From contig NC_044986.1 in NCBI RefSeq assembly GCF_008728515.1, forward strand, positions 115,928,313 to 115,992,312: a stretch of DNA of 64,000 bases, given 5' to 3'. The DNA is from Papio anubis. Lineage: Eukaryota; Chordata; Mammalia; Primates; Cercopithecidae. The translations under genes and the position numbers were made by a program. Shown here one piece after another: positions 23,531-36,416 of this stretch; the stretch's first letter is position 1; each line of letters opens with the position of its first letter. Under the pieces are notes generated by a model. That model saw nothing but the letters and a program-made list of their open reading frames with translations, was not told where the DNA came from and did not search any database.

Positions 23531-26270
23531 TCAAGAAAGGACCATGACTCTAAATAGTGACAATTCAGGTCAGATCTCAGTTTACTAAACCAAGATATTT
23601 TTGCTTATTCTGTAAGACTTTAGGAGGAAAGATTATCCACTGCCAAAGATCTTCAAGGATTAAATTATTTTGATAATCCGATCAAAGGAACAGTGTGACC
23701 CCCCTGAAAGCTCAGGCTTGGGATTCTGTGAGGAGGGTAATCACAAGATGAATGTTTTCCCCATTTAAAACTAATTTCAAACTAAAAATAGCTGCAAAAG
23801 CCTCTACTTATCTTAGCGAGGAATGCAGGCTGGCAAGGGACAGGGATTACACTGCTAGAAAATATACACAATAAATCCTCCAATGTTTTGTCATTGGATA
23901 TATTACTTAGAGACAACGAAGTAGCATTTGTCACATATGCAATGTTTCTTTTATCAGTAACACGTGTGATTAATTATTTTTGGAACATACACACAAATTA
24001 AAAATAAATATTCTGTTAATCTGTTATAATACTCGTTCTCATCACAGTAATAATGCCCAGTCTATCTCTGTTGATTAGAAGCTGCCATTGGGACTCTGCC
24101 CCTCTAAAATTCCATCACTGTCACTGAATTCAAGGGCCACATTTTGATGGCAGTATCTCCCACTCTAGTTTCTTCCCTGTGGAGAATAGCCATTTACTGA
24201 GTAGATTTTCAATAAATTATGCTCTCCTCACCAGTGTATTTTTCAAAGCCTTGATTTAAGAGATATCCTGTAAACCTTTTCTGTGAAGAATAGTTAGGTG
24301 AAGGGGAAGTTTGCTTATGAAAAGTCCATTCCCTTGTTCTTATCTAAGCCTTCAGATACTTTAACCTACAATTTACCAGTGAAATTCTGGCATTACAGTT
24401 TCATTTAATGCAGGCCACTGTTGGTCTGGTTTCATTCAACCGATTAAGCCAAATGCTAGAACCCTGCCAGATGCCCACACTCACAAATGTCAGTTAGGCT
24501 ACCTAGTTAGTACATTTTTATCAGTAAATTTGTCTTGTCCAAACATTCTTTTCCCCCTGACATCCCATTTCCATGCATATTCTTAAGATATATATCAACT
24601 GGCAAAATCTTGCAATCTGTATGTGCCTATAACATGTTTCCAGGTCACCCTTGGCATCCACACCTGTAGACTCAGCTGAGATTTGAGTCTAGTTAAAATT
24701 CTGGAAGCAATGAGTGGCGATTGGTGATGGAGGGGAAGCTTAAGGAGGACTAGTGTTTTTTGGTGAGCTATACCCATCCTCAGAAAGTGAAAATGGGCTG
24801 TCTTTACCAACAATGGAAGATGGATGGATCTGAGGGGTTCACAGAATCTGCCCAGATTTTCTGATCACACTTTTTCAATCATTGTTTATAACTATATTTG
24901 AAGAGTTCAGCATGTATTGATATTTAGCCACTTGCAAGATCAAATTTGGGGTTGGTTTTCAGAGATCTTGTCCCTGAAGCTGCAGGGATAAGGGTTTCCT
25001 TCAGGACAATCACAGAAACTTTCTGGTTCTTTACTCAGACATTGTGTTGGGAGCTTCTGAACTCATCATCTTTTGTCTAAAAGTTTTTGAGTACCATCAG
25101 AAGAAACCAAGCAACTTCTCCAACAGTCTTTATAATATTTATCCCCATCATAACATTTCATTGCAGCAGCTACTTGATCACCCAAAGCTTTGCATAGCCA
25201 GTTGACTCTTTCGGGTGACTACAGATGACAACTTAAATAGGTGTTTCACCCTGTATGCCATCACTCCCGGTGTTCCATTTACCACTAGAAATAGAGTCAT
25301 TGATGTCTTTGAAACAAAACAGATCTGAGGATCAGCTCTTAATTCCCATCTTTAAAGTTATGTTTCCCTGGAAGCACCTTAATACCAAATCCGTGACCTG
25401 TTTTGGTTTGATTAGAAAAACAGAACTACTCCAGGTATGTTTCAGATTGAGTTTCATAGAGTCAGAGTCTGAGAGAAGAATTCTCATCTAAGTGACTGAC
25501 GGTATTCTCAGGAGAAACTGGTAGGAAAGAGAGGGAAGCAGGATAGAACCTGGAGGATAGGGGACAAATACAGATGTCAATTTAACTGTTAATTTAGTAT
25601 CTCACCTCAGATCAGTGCCATGGTAAAGTCTTGGGCATAAATGGCATCATAAACTTGCCCCACCTTAAGGAAAGGCAGCCAGGGTTTTGTATCTATGTAT
25701 CAGTCAGTCATGGATAAAAGTCACCTCTAGAAATTTTGTGGGGGGGTAGTGTGCATCTACAGGTGATGGAAGTTCTCTGGAGAAGGGAGAACTGTGTACC
25801 ATTAGTCACAGCAGTGGGAGATGAGTGCATTGACCTAGTAAAGGAGATGTAGGCAGGTCACCCACAGTAGCTACTACTGAGGGGGAAAGGATTTACATAA
25901 ATGTGGGAGGAGCTGGCAGAATGAAGATCTGCAAAGCTCCAGCCAGAAGCTAGGAAAAGCAGCCATAAGATCTCAGCCTCCTGCCCTGGAGCGGAAAACA
26001 AGCTCTGCCACCAGGAAAGCCTGTGATGTGCTGTGGAGTGCAGCATGGACTTGTGTTCAAGTCTGGAAGCTGCACCTGGCTACCATGGCCTTCTGAAACC
26101 TGCCTTCTGTTCCACTTCTGACCTCCAAATCTTCCAAAGTTCTCCTCTTTGGCAAATAGTAACCGGGGAATTGTTTTCTGGAATATGGGATTGTTGGTAA
26201 TAGTGTTCAGGTGACATCAATCCAGCGCATATGTCAATTAAGTCAAATTTGCTGACCATGTTTTTAGATT
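23531..26270. other. Long unassigned stretch, possibly ERV internal/LTR remnants
   Basis: No gene is recognised. Its position next to minus-strand pol makes decayed gag or LTR plausible for 24600-26250, but no motif proves it. The segment 25400-26250 is moderately GC-richer and reads like an LTR or old repeat. G-runs are at about 25739-25746. Confidence 0.35.
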
Positions 26271-26274
26271 TTGT

Positions 26275-27200
26275 ACATTATTTTTAATATTTTGTCATTT
26301 TGCTTTATCAGTCATTTTGAGAGATGCATTAAATGTCTCCCACTGCTACTGTGGTCTGGAGTATTTATTCTTTTGGTTACATCAACTTTATTTTCAGGTT
26401 ATATTATTAGGTGCATGCAGATTCAGAATTGTATGTCTTCTTGGTGGTTTGATCCAATTTATTATACATTTTTATATCTCCGTGCTACCTCTATTAATTT
26501 TCCTTGCTTTAATATCTGCTGTGATTGTTATTATTATAGTGACACCAGTGATATTTGGCTAGTGTTTGTGTGGCATAACTTTTTCCAAACTTTTATTTCA
26601 GTCTTTCTGTGTTTTTGTATTCGAGATGCGTTTTTAAAAAGGGCACTAAAGAAATCCATTCTGGGCCGGGCATAGTGGCTCATGCCTGTAATCCCAGCAC
26701 TTTGGGAGGCCGAGGCAGGAGAATCACAAGATTAGGAGTTTAAGGCCAGCCTGTCAAACATGGTGAAACCTCGTCTCTACTTAAAAATACAAAAATTAGC
26801 CGGGTATGGTGGTGGGTACCTGTAATCTCAGCTGCTCGGGAGGCTGAGGCAGAAGAATTGCTTGAAACTGGGAGGCGGAGGTTGCAGTGAGCCGAGATTG
26901 CGCTACTGCACTCCAGGCTGGGCAACAGAGCAAGACTTCACCTCAAAAAATAAAAGGAAACACATTTTGATAATCTTTATTCATTGGAGTCTTTGTCCCA
27001 TTTAACATAAAATGCTATTACTGATATATTTGTGGTTATTCCCATCTCCAATTTTCTTTTTATTCATCTCACTTGTTCTATTTTCCTTTCTCCTTTTTTC
27101 TTTCACAATTATTTTTATTATTATTCCTGTTAGTCCCTTATTGATTAGACATTATTCTACCATTTTATGTCATACCCCAGACTTATAATATGTATTTGAA
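26275..27200 (-). mobile_element. Old L1 endonuclease-region fragment (antisense), split by an Alu
   Basis: Plus-strand text such as 'taaatgtctcccactgctac', 'attaggtgcatgcagattca' and 'gtatgtcttcttggtggttt' corresponds to antisense L1 ORF2 endonuclease-region sequence. It resumes after the Alu with 'ttgataatctttattcattg'. A 134-codon plus frame at 26271-26675 is an antisense shadow. Confidence 0.7.
26664..26954 (+). mobile_element. AluS-like SINE
   Basis: The full body starts at 'ggccgggcatagtggctcat' and ends in a short A-tail with 'aaaataaaagg'. It is inserted in the antisense L1. Confidence 0.95.
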
Positions 27201-27399
27201 ATGTATTACAGTATGATATAAATATTACCATCATTTTCCAGAAAATGTGAGAATCTTAGAACTCTAACTACACTGTCCTCTCACAATGCAATATATTGAA
27301 AATAAAATCTAAATATATTGCTGTAAAGCAGTTATCACTGAGGAGGGGACTAATGTAGTAAAGACAGTTGAATAAAAATATTATACAAAAGCACAAGAG

Positions 27400-27900
27400 C
27401 ACAAAAGAAGAAGGAAAATATCCAAAATAAAACTATTCACATTTTAGCAAACCTTATGAAAACCAAACTGTAAGAGTAACGGTAATCTTATAAGCAGTCA
27501 AAGTTAAAAAGGACATGTCACTTTGAAAGGAACAACATATGGACTGACATCTGACTATTTAACCAAAATAATCAAAACCAGATGATAGTAGAATTATATA
27601 TTTAAAGTGCTAAAAGCAAATGATTGCCATCTTCTAATTATACCCAGCCAAAATATCCCTTGAAAATAAAGTCAATACATACATATAAAATGGGGGAAAA
27701 ATTCCCACATATTCAGGCAAGTTAAACTTGAAAATATGTCACTTGTATATGCATTGAACAAAACATTAAAAGCAGTCTTCAGATAGAATGAAAATATTCT
27801 AAACAGAAAAACTGAAATGCAAGAAAAATATAGTACAATGGAAATGGCCAATACATGGCTCAATATAAATATTGACAGTGTGAGCAATAGCAATAATGTT
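27400..27900 (+). mobile_element. Old L1 upstream-region fragment (sense)
   Basis: The phrases 'ttatacccagccaaaatatc', 'aaagtgctaaaagcaaatga' and 'ggacatgtcact' with 'aaggaacaac' follow an older L1M upstream segment. It faces the opposite way to the preceding fragment. No frame is retained. Confidence 0.55.
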
Positions 27901-28640
27901 TTGTGGATTTTAAAACTATGGTGATGGGGAATATATCACTGATTTTCAGAGGTTGGAATTCAGGGAAGGAGTGACAAAGGGGTAGCTTGGGGAAGTTTTT
28001 TGTCTTATGAAAAGATTCTGTTGCCTGAGTATGGTAGTGCTTACGCATGTATTAAAACCTGTAGGTTTATACACCAAACAATAAAATTAGGACAATAGCA
28101 TGAGTATTTTTCTGCTAAAGCCTACTTAAGTTTTAGAAGTTGAAAAAAATCATAATTAGAAAAATTCAAACTGTCAGTTGCCTACAATGATGACTTGGTT
28201 ACTGTTAATCAAAATAGCCAACTCATTCTTGTGAGTTCTAAGAACTTGTGATTGTGCTTTGTTTTCTTAATTTATAACGGAAGTTTTCCCAGAATTGTAA
28301 CATATATACTCACGTGACTCTGAGTCAGTTTCTACTGCTGACATTCAAGGAACCTAGCCAATTCACTCCCACTTATATGTGTATATTATCCATCGCCACA
28401 AAATTATGAGAATTTAAATAAAATATTTTTTATTTATCTGTCTGTAAGACACTTCTGAAATGAACATTGTTTCCACTTAGTATTTGTTGAATTGAACTAA
28501 ATTTTACATTTTGCTTCAGATTCTAAAGTTAAAACAATGAATATTAATAGAACATAATATCAAAGGAAAACAAAACTGAAATTTAGAAATCCTGATAATG
28601 TAAAAAATACAAAAATATTATGATATTGCCCAATGTAAAT
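27901..28640. other. Unassigned AT-rich sequence
   Basis: No gene or repeat family is recognised. Confidence 0.4.
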
Positions 28641-28649
28641 CAAAGCTAA

Positions 28650-30445
28650 AATATATTACTGTAGCTGAAAAATACGAAATACCTAGGAACTCGTCTAACC
28701 AAGGAGGTGAAAGATTTCTATGAGGAGAACCACAAAATAGAGCTAAAAGGAATTATAGGTGACACAAACAAATGAAAAACATTCCAAGCTCATGGATTGG
28801 AAGAGTCAATATTGTTAAAATGACCATACTGCCCAAAGCATTTACAGATTCAGTGCCATACCTATTAAAATACCAATGTCATTTTTCACATAATTAGAAG
28901 AATCTATTCTAAAATGTATATGGAACCAAAAAGGACCCTTAAGAACCAAAGCAATCCTAAGCAGAAAGAACAAAGCTTGGAGGCATCACGTTACCTGACT
29001 TCAAACTATACTGCAAGGCTATAGTAACCAAAACCACATGGTACTGGTACAAAAACAGGACACATAGACCAATGGAACAGAATAGAGAACCCACAAAAAA
29101 CTGACATACCTACAAACATCTGAAATTTTAAAAATAAAAATAAATAAATAAATAAGCAATGGAGAAAGGACTCTATTCAATAAATGGTGCTGGGATAGCT
29201 GTCTAGCCATATTCAGAAGAATGAAACTGGACCCCGACCTCTCATCATATATAAAAATTAACTAAACATGAATTAAAGATTTAAATGTAAAACCTCAAAC
29301 TATAAAAATCCTAAAAGAAAACTTAGAAAATGCCCTTCTCAACGTTGGTTTTGGCAAAGAATTTTTAATCAAGTCCTCAAAAGCAATTACAACAAAAACA
29401 AAAATTGACAAGCGGGACCTAATTACACTGAAGATCTTCTGCACAGCAAAAGAAATTACAAACAGCGTAAACAAACAGCCTATAGAATGGGGAAAAATAT
29501 TCACAAACTATGCATCTGACAAAGGTTTAATATCTAGAAACTACCAGGAAATTAAATAAATCAACAAGCAAAAAACAAATAATCTCATTAAAAAATAGGC
29601 AAAGGACACGGACAGATACTTTGTAAATGAAAATGTACAAGTGGCCAATAAACAAGAAAAAATGCTCAACATCACTAATCATCAGAGGTATGGAAATCAA
29701 AACCACAATGAGATACAACGTCATACCAGGCAGAACGGTTATTACTAAAATGTCAAAAAACAACATGTACTGGCAAGGACTCAGAGAAAATGGAATACTT
29801 ATACACTGTTGGTGGGAATGCAAACTAGTTCAGACACTGTGGAAAGCCGCTTGGCAATTCCTCAAGAAACCTAAAACAAGACTACCATTTGACGCAGTAA
29901 TCCCACCCCCGGGTATATACCCAAAGGAAAATAAGTCATTCTCCCAAAAAGAAACATGCACTCATATGTTCATTGCAGTGCTATTCATAATAGCAAAGAC
30001 ATGAAATCAACCTAGGTGCCCTTCAACAGTGGACTGGATAAAGAGAATGTGATACATATACACCATGGAATACTATGCAGCAATGAAAAATGAAATCACA
30101 TCTTTTGGAGCAACATGGATGGAGCTGAAGGGCATTAACCAAAGTGAATTAATGCAGGCACAGGAAATCAATTATTGCACTGTCTCACTTGTAAGTGGGA
30201 GTTAAATATTGAATGCACATAGACATAAATGTGAGAGCAATAGACATTGGAGATTATCGGATGAGGGAGGGAGGGAGGGAGGCATGGCCTGAAAAACCAC
30301 ATACTATATACTCATGCATATACCTGTGCTCAGCACCTTGGGAGATGGGATCATTTGGACCCTAAAACTTAACATCATGCAATATATCCATTAACCTGCA
30401 CATGTACCCTTCAATCTATAAGGAAAGTTGAAATTATTTTTTAAG
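28650..30445 (+). mobile_element. 5'-truncated L1P-like element (ORF2 C-terminal half and 3' UTR)
   Basis: The copy enters in ORF2 at 'ccaaggaggtgaaagatttc' (28698) and runs to the 3' end 'aaagttgaaattatttttta' (30424-30443). The surviving frame 29627-30004 (125 codons) contains 'IHCWWECKLVQTLWK', 'LPFDAVIPPPGIYP' and 'MFIAVLFIIAKT', which is the C-terminal part of L1 ORF2p. Stops and frameshifts elsewhere make it inactive. A (GGGA)n run is in the 3' UTR (30265-30282). The 3' end suggests an L1PB or old L1PA age. No convincing target duplication was found. Confidence 0.93.
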
Positions 30446-31074
30446 AGCTAACATACAGATAATACAATAATGCAAATCATGAAAACAAAAGAAATGAAAT
30501 TGATTTCCTGTGCTCATTTATAAACATTCTTATGATTCATTGTGAAATATTGCCTTTATGACACTCATAGTCATATCTAGCCCTTGTATAAAGGACATAC
30601 TAAAAAGCCAATATGTATTCAAAATTATATTTTTACAAGACATCATGAATAAAATAGCAGAAGCAGAATGATCATTTTTACTTTAAAAATTAGTAACTTG
30701 GAATTTAAAAATTGTTTCTAATGCTGTGTGTATTTCATGCACACAGAAATCGAACAGACTGCTGAAATAAAAGTAGAGATTTCTATAAACATAATAGGTT
30801 GTATTAAGCCAGTCATTATGCTGGATACGATTTCCATTTAATGTCAGAAATTGGCTTTTGAAGATGGCACTCTAAAAAATCAAAGCTTTCAATTTTTGCA
30901 GCTTCTAAATTGATTAAAGTAGAAAAAGAAATAAGTGTTAAAGAAACATTTTGAGAATATAGACATTCAAATCTCATTTTTGGTGGTTTGGGGGGAGGTA
31001 GTGCTTTGTTTTTATTATATAAAGAAAGGAAAAGAAATGATGGAGAACAGCAATAAAAAGATAACTGTGTCAGA
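30446..31074. other. Unassigned AT-rich sequence
   Basis: No gene or repeat family is recognised. Confidence 0.4.
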
Positions 31075-31090
31075 GAGGGAAAAGGATTCA

Positions 31091-31197
31091 CATCAGAGCT
31101 CTCTAGCCCTTTGCTATTAGAATATAAATGCTATATCTTGAAATAAACTAGAAAATGAAGGAATCTCTCTTTCTCTTTAAAGTGCCAGATCAGAAGA
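31091..31197. repeat. 107-bp direct repeat, copy 1
   Basis: This block recurs at 33548-33654 with nine substitutions and no indels by my count (about 92% identity). It starts catcagagctctctagccct and ends gtgccagatcagaaga. Weaker similarity continues some 15 bp to the left. I do not recognise it as a known family. Confidence 0.9.
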
Positions 31198-31689
31198 GGT
31201 GAGCTTTTCTCTGGGAATCAGGAGAGCTGCCTTCTGAGGTTTCTGTGATCAAAAATAGGAAAAGCAGTGATGTGGAAAGACCGCTATCTGAATCTCACAA
31301 AACGGGTTTTCAATCCCAGTAGTTTTCCTAGAAAGGATGTCAGGAGGCACTGTCTAACCCATTCACACAATGAATCAGTGCCTGGGCAGCTGGGAAACCT
31401 AATCCCAAAAATGACACAGGAGCTCCACTCAGTAATATTTCTCATACCTGCATATGCTTTATTCCTGTACCTTTTTGTTTTATTAAAGCAATAAAGGAGG
31501 ATTGTTATTTGTTGCAAAATTGAGGCGGGCCGGGGTGGGGGAGGGAGTATCACTATAACACTCTGTGTCTTGCGACTAGGACAGCTTATTCATCCAGAGT
31601 TTTGCTTATGTGGCCATTGCCATTATCTCCTAAAGGAACGTCTCAGTGGTGTGAGCTCAGCTTTCTCTCAGTTGTGTCACTGATGGAAA
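31198..31689. other. Unassigned sequence
   Basis: No gene is recognised. Frames on both strands (75 and 89 codons at 31267-31553) overlap and have no known motif. A GC-rich patch with G-runs lies at 31525-31547. Confidence 0.4.
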
Positions 31690-31920
31690 ATAAATAGGAA
31701 TATAGACCTTGGGCAGAAAGTTAGCCAAGTCCACTCCTTCCAACCCTCTTCCAGATTTGACACTTCTCTGGTATCCTTTCATAAACCATTTCATCTGATT
31801 GTGGTCACACCAATTACTTCCAGGATTTTATTGAAACTACTTTAGTCTGTGTACCATGCTTTTTGTTTAGTGACTAGTACTTAGCATACATTTCATGCTC
31901 AATAAATATTAAATTAAGTA
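31690..31920 (+). repeat. L2 3'-end fragment
   Basis: The ending 'ctagtacttagcatacattt' then 'catgctcaataaatatt' is the L2 terminal pattern. Preceding text is compatible with diverged L2. Confidence 0.6.
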
Positions 31921-32019
31921 ACCATTCTAGTCCACATCTATCTGAATGCCAATAAACCAGAATAAATTAGGACTAAGACTACAATTATATAAATCAGTAA
32001 GGAACATCATTTACCAGGC

Positions 32020-32175
32020 ATGTGACTTCTACATTGGACACTTTATGTAGCCTTTTTAAATCTCCGTTTTATCATCCATAAAATCCTATGTTATTGTCCT
32101 ACAAATTACAACACAGCACCTACAAAAGGCCTTTCACGGAGCCTATAGATCATATATGCTATTGCTATTATTTTT
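32020..32175 (+). repeat. Possible MIR element
   Basis: Diverged MIR-core order is visible: 'catgtgacttctacattgga', 'ccgttttatcatccataaaa', then 'ggcctttcacgg'. Confidence 0.45.
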
Positions 32176-32411
32176 ATTGTTAATATTAACATTTGCAAAT
32201 GACAAACGAGCCTCCCTTTCTCAGATTTGTGAAGCTGCTTTTCCTCTTTATCCAATATCTTAATAAATGATCATTCACAAGAAGTAAAATTTCAAAGTAC
32301 CAAATCAGCATGGGTCAATGACAAATGACACTTTGTTTCTTTGGTCTATTTTTTCCAGGACACACATGCAACTTCATTTCTCCATTAATGGCAGTTTGTA
32401 TCAGATTTTCC

Positions 32412-32707
32412 TTTTTTTTTTTAAGACAGAGTCTCACTCTGTTGCTCAGGCTGGAGCTCAATGGCACCATCTCGGCTTATTGCAACCTCCGCCTCCTGGG
32501 TTCAAGCAATTCTCCTGCCTCAGCCTCCTGAGTAGCTGGGATTACAGGCATGCGCCACCACGCCCGGCTAATTTTTTAAATTTTTTTTATTTTTAGTAGA
32601 GACGGGGTTTCACCATGTTAGGCTGGTCTCGAACTCCTGACCTCGTGATCAGCCCGCCTTGGCCTCCCAAAGTGCTGGAATTACAAGCTTGAGCCACAGT
32701 GCCTGGC
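32412..32707 (-). mobile_element. AluS/Y-like SINE with target duplication
   Basis: The direct repeat cagattttcc lies at 32402-32411 and 32708-32717. The body is full length with a poly-A-rich linker. Confidence 0.95.
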
Positions 32708-32717
32708 CAGATTTTCC

Positions 32718-33547
32718 ATAATTTCTATTCGTGATGCTACTCTTTCTCCTCTCTGTTCATTTAATAAAATGCTGAGGGTGGACACCTTATTTTCAAACAG
32801 TTTTTTTTTTTTTTTTTTTTTAAATTTCATAGGGCTTTGATTCACTCTCCTTAAATGGAATGCTCAGGAAAAGGCACTGAATGGTGTTGTGGTGGTAGTG
32901 GTTTTAACACCTTCAGAAATTGATGAGACAAGATATTTTTGAGAGGGGCTATTCAAGACTACATTTATTTATTTTTACTTAAATCATTTTTCTGCAACAC
33001 TGAATATAAAGAACAGGCAATTTAGATTCATAGAACACTACTAAAAGGCAAGGCATTCAGTTTGGAGGAAGAGCATGAGGACAGAGCTGTGCTCAGTTGT
33101 GAATGATAAGCTATTTGTTCAACAGAAAATACCAGGGCTGGAAGATGACCCAGTTTCCATGAGAAAATCATGCACACATCCAGCACATGTATAAGTAGAA
33201 CAATGGTTAATCTGTGAGTCACAATGAACAGATAGTTGCCCTCTGCATTTTACAGGGGAATTTAAACCGAATGGTCGTAAAGTAAGGGGAGCACTACTCA
33301 TGGTTGGAAAAAAAGTGAGGATGAGACACAATGACAGCATTGTTATCAAATCATAGCTGCCACCAGCCTTTTAAACCTTTGCCGTTATGATCACCTTTGT
33401 GAATTCAGTTATATTTATAGGAGATTCGTGTTACAAAGGGAACAACATTAAGTCTTTCCTCTCTCTCACCCCTATTTTTAACCACCTGCCATGTCCTATT
33501 ATATCTGCATACTAAAGCTCTGGGGCTAGTGGAGGACAAAGTAATTA
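32718..33547. other. Unassigned; contains poly-T and a short repeat unit
   Basis: A T-run of about 22 bp sits at 32801-32822. The segment 33011-33050 recurs with about 80% identity at 33981-34020 (both begin gaacaggcaat). No gene is recognised. Confidence 0.5.
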
Positions 33548-33654
33548 CATCAGAGCTCTCTAGCCCTTCACTATTAGAAAATAAATGCGACATCTTGAAA
33601 TAAACTAGAGGATAAAGGAATATCTCTTTCTCTTTAAAGTGCCAGATCAGAAGA
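33548..33654. repeat. 107-bp direct repeat, copy 2
   Basis: Same-orientation partner of 31091-31197, 2457 bp downstream, with nine substitutions and no gap. An Alu begins 25 bp to the right. Confidence 0.9.
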
Positions 33655-33678
33655 TCTGCAACTCTAAAAACAAAGAAT

Positions 33679-33975
33679 AGGGTGGCTCACACCTGTAATC
33701 CCAGCACTCTGGGAGACCGAGGTGGGTGGATCACGAGGTCAGAAGTTCAAGACCAGCTTGGCCAAGATGGTGAAACCCCGTCTCTACTAAAAATATGAAA
33801 TTAGCCGGGTGCGGTGGTAGGTGCCTGTCATCCCAGCTACTTGGGAGGCTGAGGCAGAACAATTGTTTGAACCTGGGTAGCAGAGTTTGCAGTGAGCCGA
33901 GGTCGCGCCACTGCACTCCAGCCTGGGCTACAGACTGAGACTCCATCTCAAAAACAAACAAACAAAAAGCAAAAA
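33679..33975 (+). mobile_element. AluS-like SINE lacking its first bases
   Basis: The body starts at 'agggtggctcacacctgtaa', so the first ten or so bases of the Alu head are missing or altered. The tail is (AAAC)n-rich. Confidence 0.93.
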
Positions 33976-35059
33976 CTGAAGAACAGGCAATGTAGACTCA
34001 GGGAGCACTGCTAAGGGCATCATGTCTGCACTGGCAGTGCCTCACGACTCGCTGCCTTGCCTTTGTTTCTGGTTTTGCTCCATTTTAACCCATTCTTCTT
34101 ATTTTAGAGGAATATTTCTAAACTAAAAATAATTTAGTTTCATGTACTTATTAAATTTCAACCTTTCTTAATTGCTTTCAGAAAGAGACTCAAATTTCTT
34201 ACCTGGCCTCTTATAATTTTCTAATAGGGCCATGTAATAACTTTTTTCTTTTTCAGAGAACAACTGAAATCAGTAGATTGTAGCTGCTACTTTGAAGGCA
34301 AGATAAGCCCAAGGGTTTGCATATTGGTAGTGAAGAGAGGGAATTTTCAGTATCTGAAAATCTCTTTGTCAATGTCTCTCTTTATTTATAAATTATGCTT
34401 GCTTGCTTTTTTAGGTGAGATGTGTATATCATGACATATGTGTATTATATGTTTGTATATGTAAATATATATTTCATTAATATTTTGTATTTTGCTCACA
34501 GCTAGGACTTAGGTTCTCTTGTTGGACATCGACAATCTCACAAAACAACAACACTGGAGAAAGCCAATATGTGACCATGAAATACAGCAAAATCAAGACC
34601 ACTTCATATTTTTGTCTAATCACAGACAAAAGCAAGGTCACTGTACACTGTACAGCACCTAACAGTCCATACTTCTTGGCTAATATGAGCAATTGATGCT
34701 TATTTACTAACTATGGCTCCAACCTCACTCTAGTCTGCCTTTTTCTAGAAAAGATTTATTAACATACCCAGCCATAGAATTGTCCCATGACTTCTGATAT
34801 CCTTCAATCTAGAGAAAAATCTCTGCTTCCTTGTATCTTCACCAAAATAATCTAAACCACGGCCAAAGTCTTAAAGAAGTCCTATCTCACAGCTTTTCAC
34901 TGAAATGCTTCAACTATTCTCATATTGTGTGGTCTCCCTAGTGGCCACAAGAATGAAACCCAATGTATTCACAACCATAGATGTGTTCATGGTGGTCTTT
35001 GAACAGTGAGCACATACACACATACATGCGCGCATGTATATTCCATGCCTATCAAAGAC
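33976..35059. other. Unassigned sequence
   Basis: Apart from the short repeat at 33981-34020 no gene or family is recognised. 34740-35000 may be further diverged L2. Confidence 0.4.
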
Positions 35060-35405
35060 TAACTCCTCTTTCCATCCCAATTACTTAGTGAGCACATTGC
35101 ATAGGAGTCGGAGGTTTTCATGAATGGTTGAAAACACCCACATTTAGGTGGTGTTTTCACCACCAAATTCCTTTGCTCTTTAACACAAATATCTTCTTCT
35201 TTGTTTACTTCTTAAAGCACACACCTCTCGCGTATTTGGCCATTTATCTGTTTTTTCTCTACTTTCCCTAATAAAATAAAACCTCATTAAAGGATGGGGT
35301 TATGACAGTCTTTTCTACTTTTGATTCTAAATGCCTAACATATTGCTTGACATATAGCATGTGGTCAATACATTTTGTCTGAATGATTGAATAAAGGATA
35401 TACCA
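35060..35405 (+). repeat. L2 3' portion
   Basis: The ending 'catatagcatgtggtcaata' followed by 'tgaatgattgaataaagga', preceded by 'aaaacctcattaaaggatgg', matches the L2 3' end layout. Confidence 0.6.
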
Positions 35406-36401
35406 GCAATTGTTTTAAATAAAGCATTTGATTGCAAATGATTACAAAATATAAAACATCCAGTTAAAAGTCAACAAAATAATGTCTAATACTACCTAAA
35501 AGGAGAAAATTATAAGTTACATTGAGGAACAAAAGAAAAAATAATTAGTAGAAAAACTAAATGTTCCTGGAATCAGAAAATAAAATTTAAATATATGAGT
35601 TCATAAAAATTCTTGATTTATATTTAAAATATTGATTTTCAGACTTTCCCTGCTTTAAATGAACTTGAGAGTTTTAAGGAGTATTGGTCTATCATTTTGT
35701 AGAACACTCTTCTGTTGGAATTTGTATGATGTTATCCTCATGGGTAAACTGGGATTATGGATTTTATTATATCCTTAATATATTTTATTTATAGAGGCTA
35801 AGTGCCATTTTCATCACATCATAGCAAGGATACATTCCATTAGAATCATTTGTCGTTATTAATATTGACTTTGATCACTTGTTTGGGCTAATGTTTGCCT
35901 TCTTTCTCCAAAATACAGTTCCTTTATTATCCCTTTTTAAAATTTTACTGTATTCTCTGCAAGAAAGTGACTCTACACAGGCGGCTCGTAAGATAGATTT
36001 GTAAAATTTTATCCTATGCTTCCAGTAATAATTCAATGTTACGTAATTTATCCTGTTGTTCAAATTGTTTTAGGTGCAGCCAAACTGGAAGCTCTTTCAG
36101 TTGGCTCTTATGTTTTGTTGTTTTTGGCATAGCCCATCAATATGGGTTTTCTTTTTTCTTAGAACAATTCATTACTTTCTGGTGCTACAAGATGCTCCAG
36201 GCTCATCCTATACATTTCTTTCTCCCATGCCTAGAATCAGCCAACTTCCAAGGATCCCTGGGTCCACTTATTAGAGAACAGTAGTATAAACCAAGACATG
36301 GGCACTAGGTATGCTCATTATTTCTTAGGTATCATGGCTTCTAGGCTCTCAGGAGATAGAGCATGGAAATACATGTGCATATGCTCATCTGTATGCACAC
36401 A
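35406..36401. other. Unassigned AT-rich sequence
   Basis: No gene or repeat family is recognised. Short frames at 36036-36284 have no known motif. Confidence 0.4.
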
Positions 36402-36416
36402 TATTTGCTAATATTT

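Noticed and set aside
26271..26675. 134-codon hydrophobic open frame as a membrane protein
   Set aside because: It is the antisense of an L1 ORF2 endonuclease-region fragment and runs on into an Alu.
29627..30004. 125-codon open frame as a gene
   Set aside because: The product is the C-terminal part of L1 ORF2p in a 5'-truncated, broken element.
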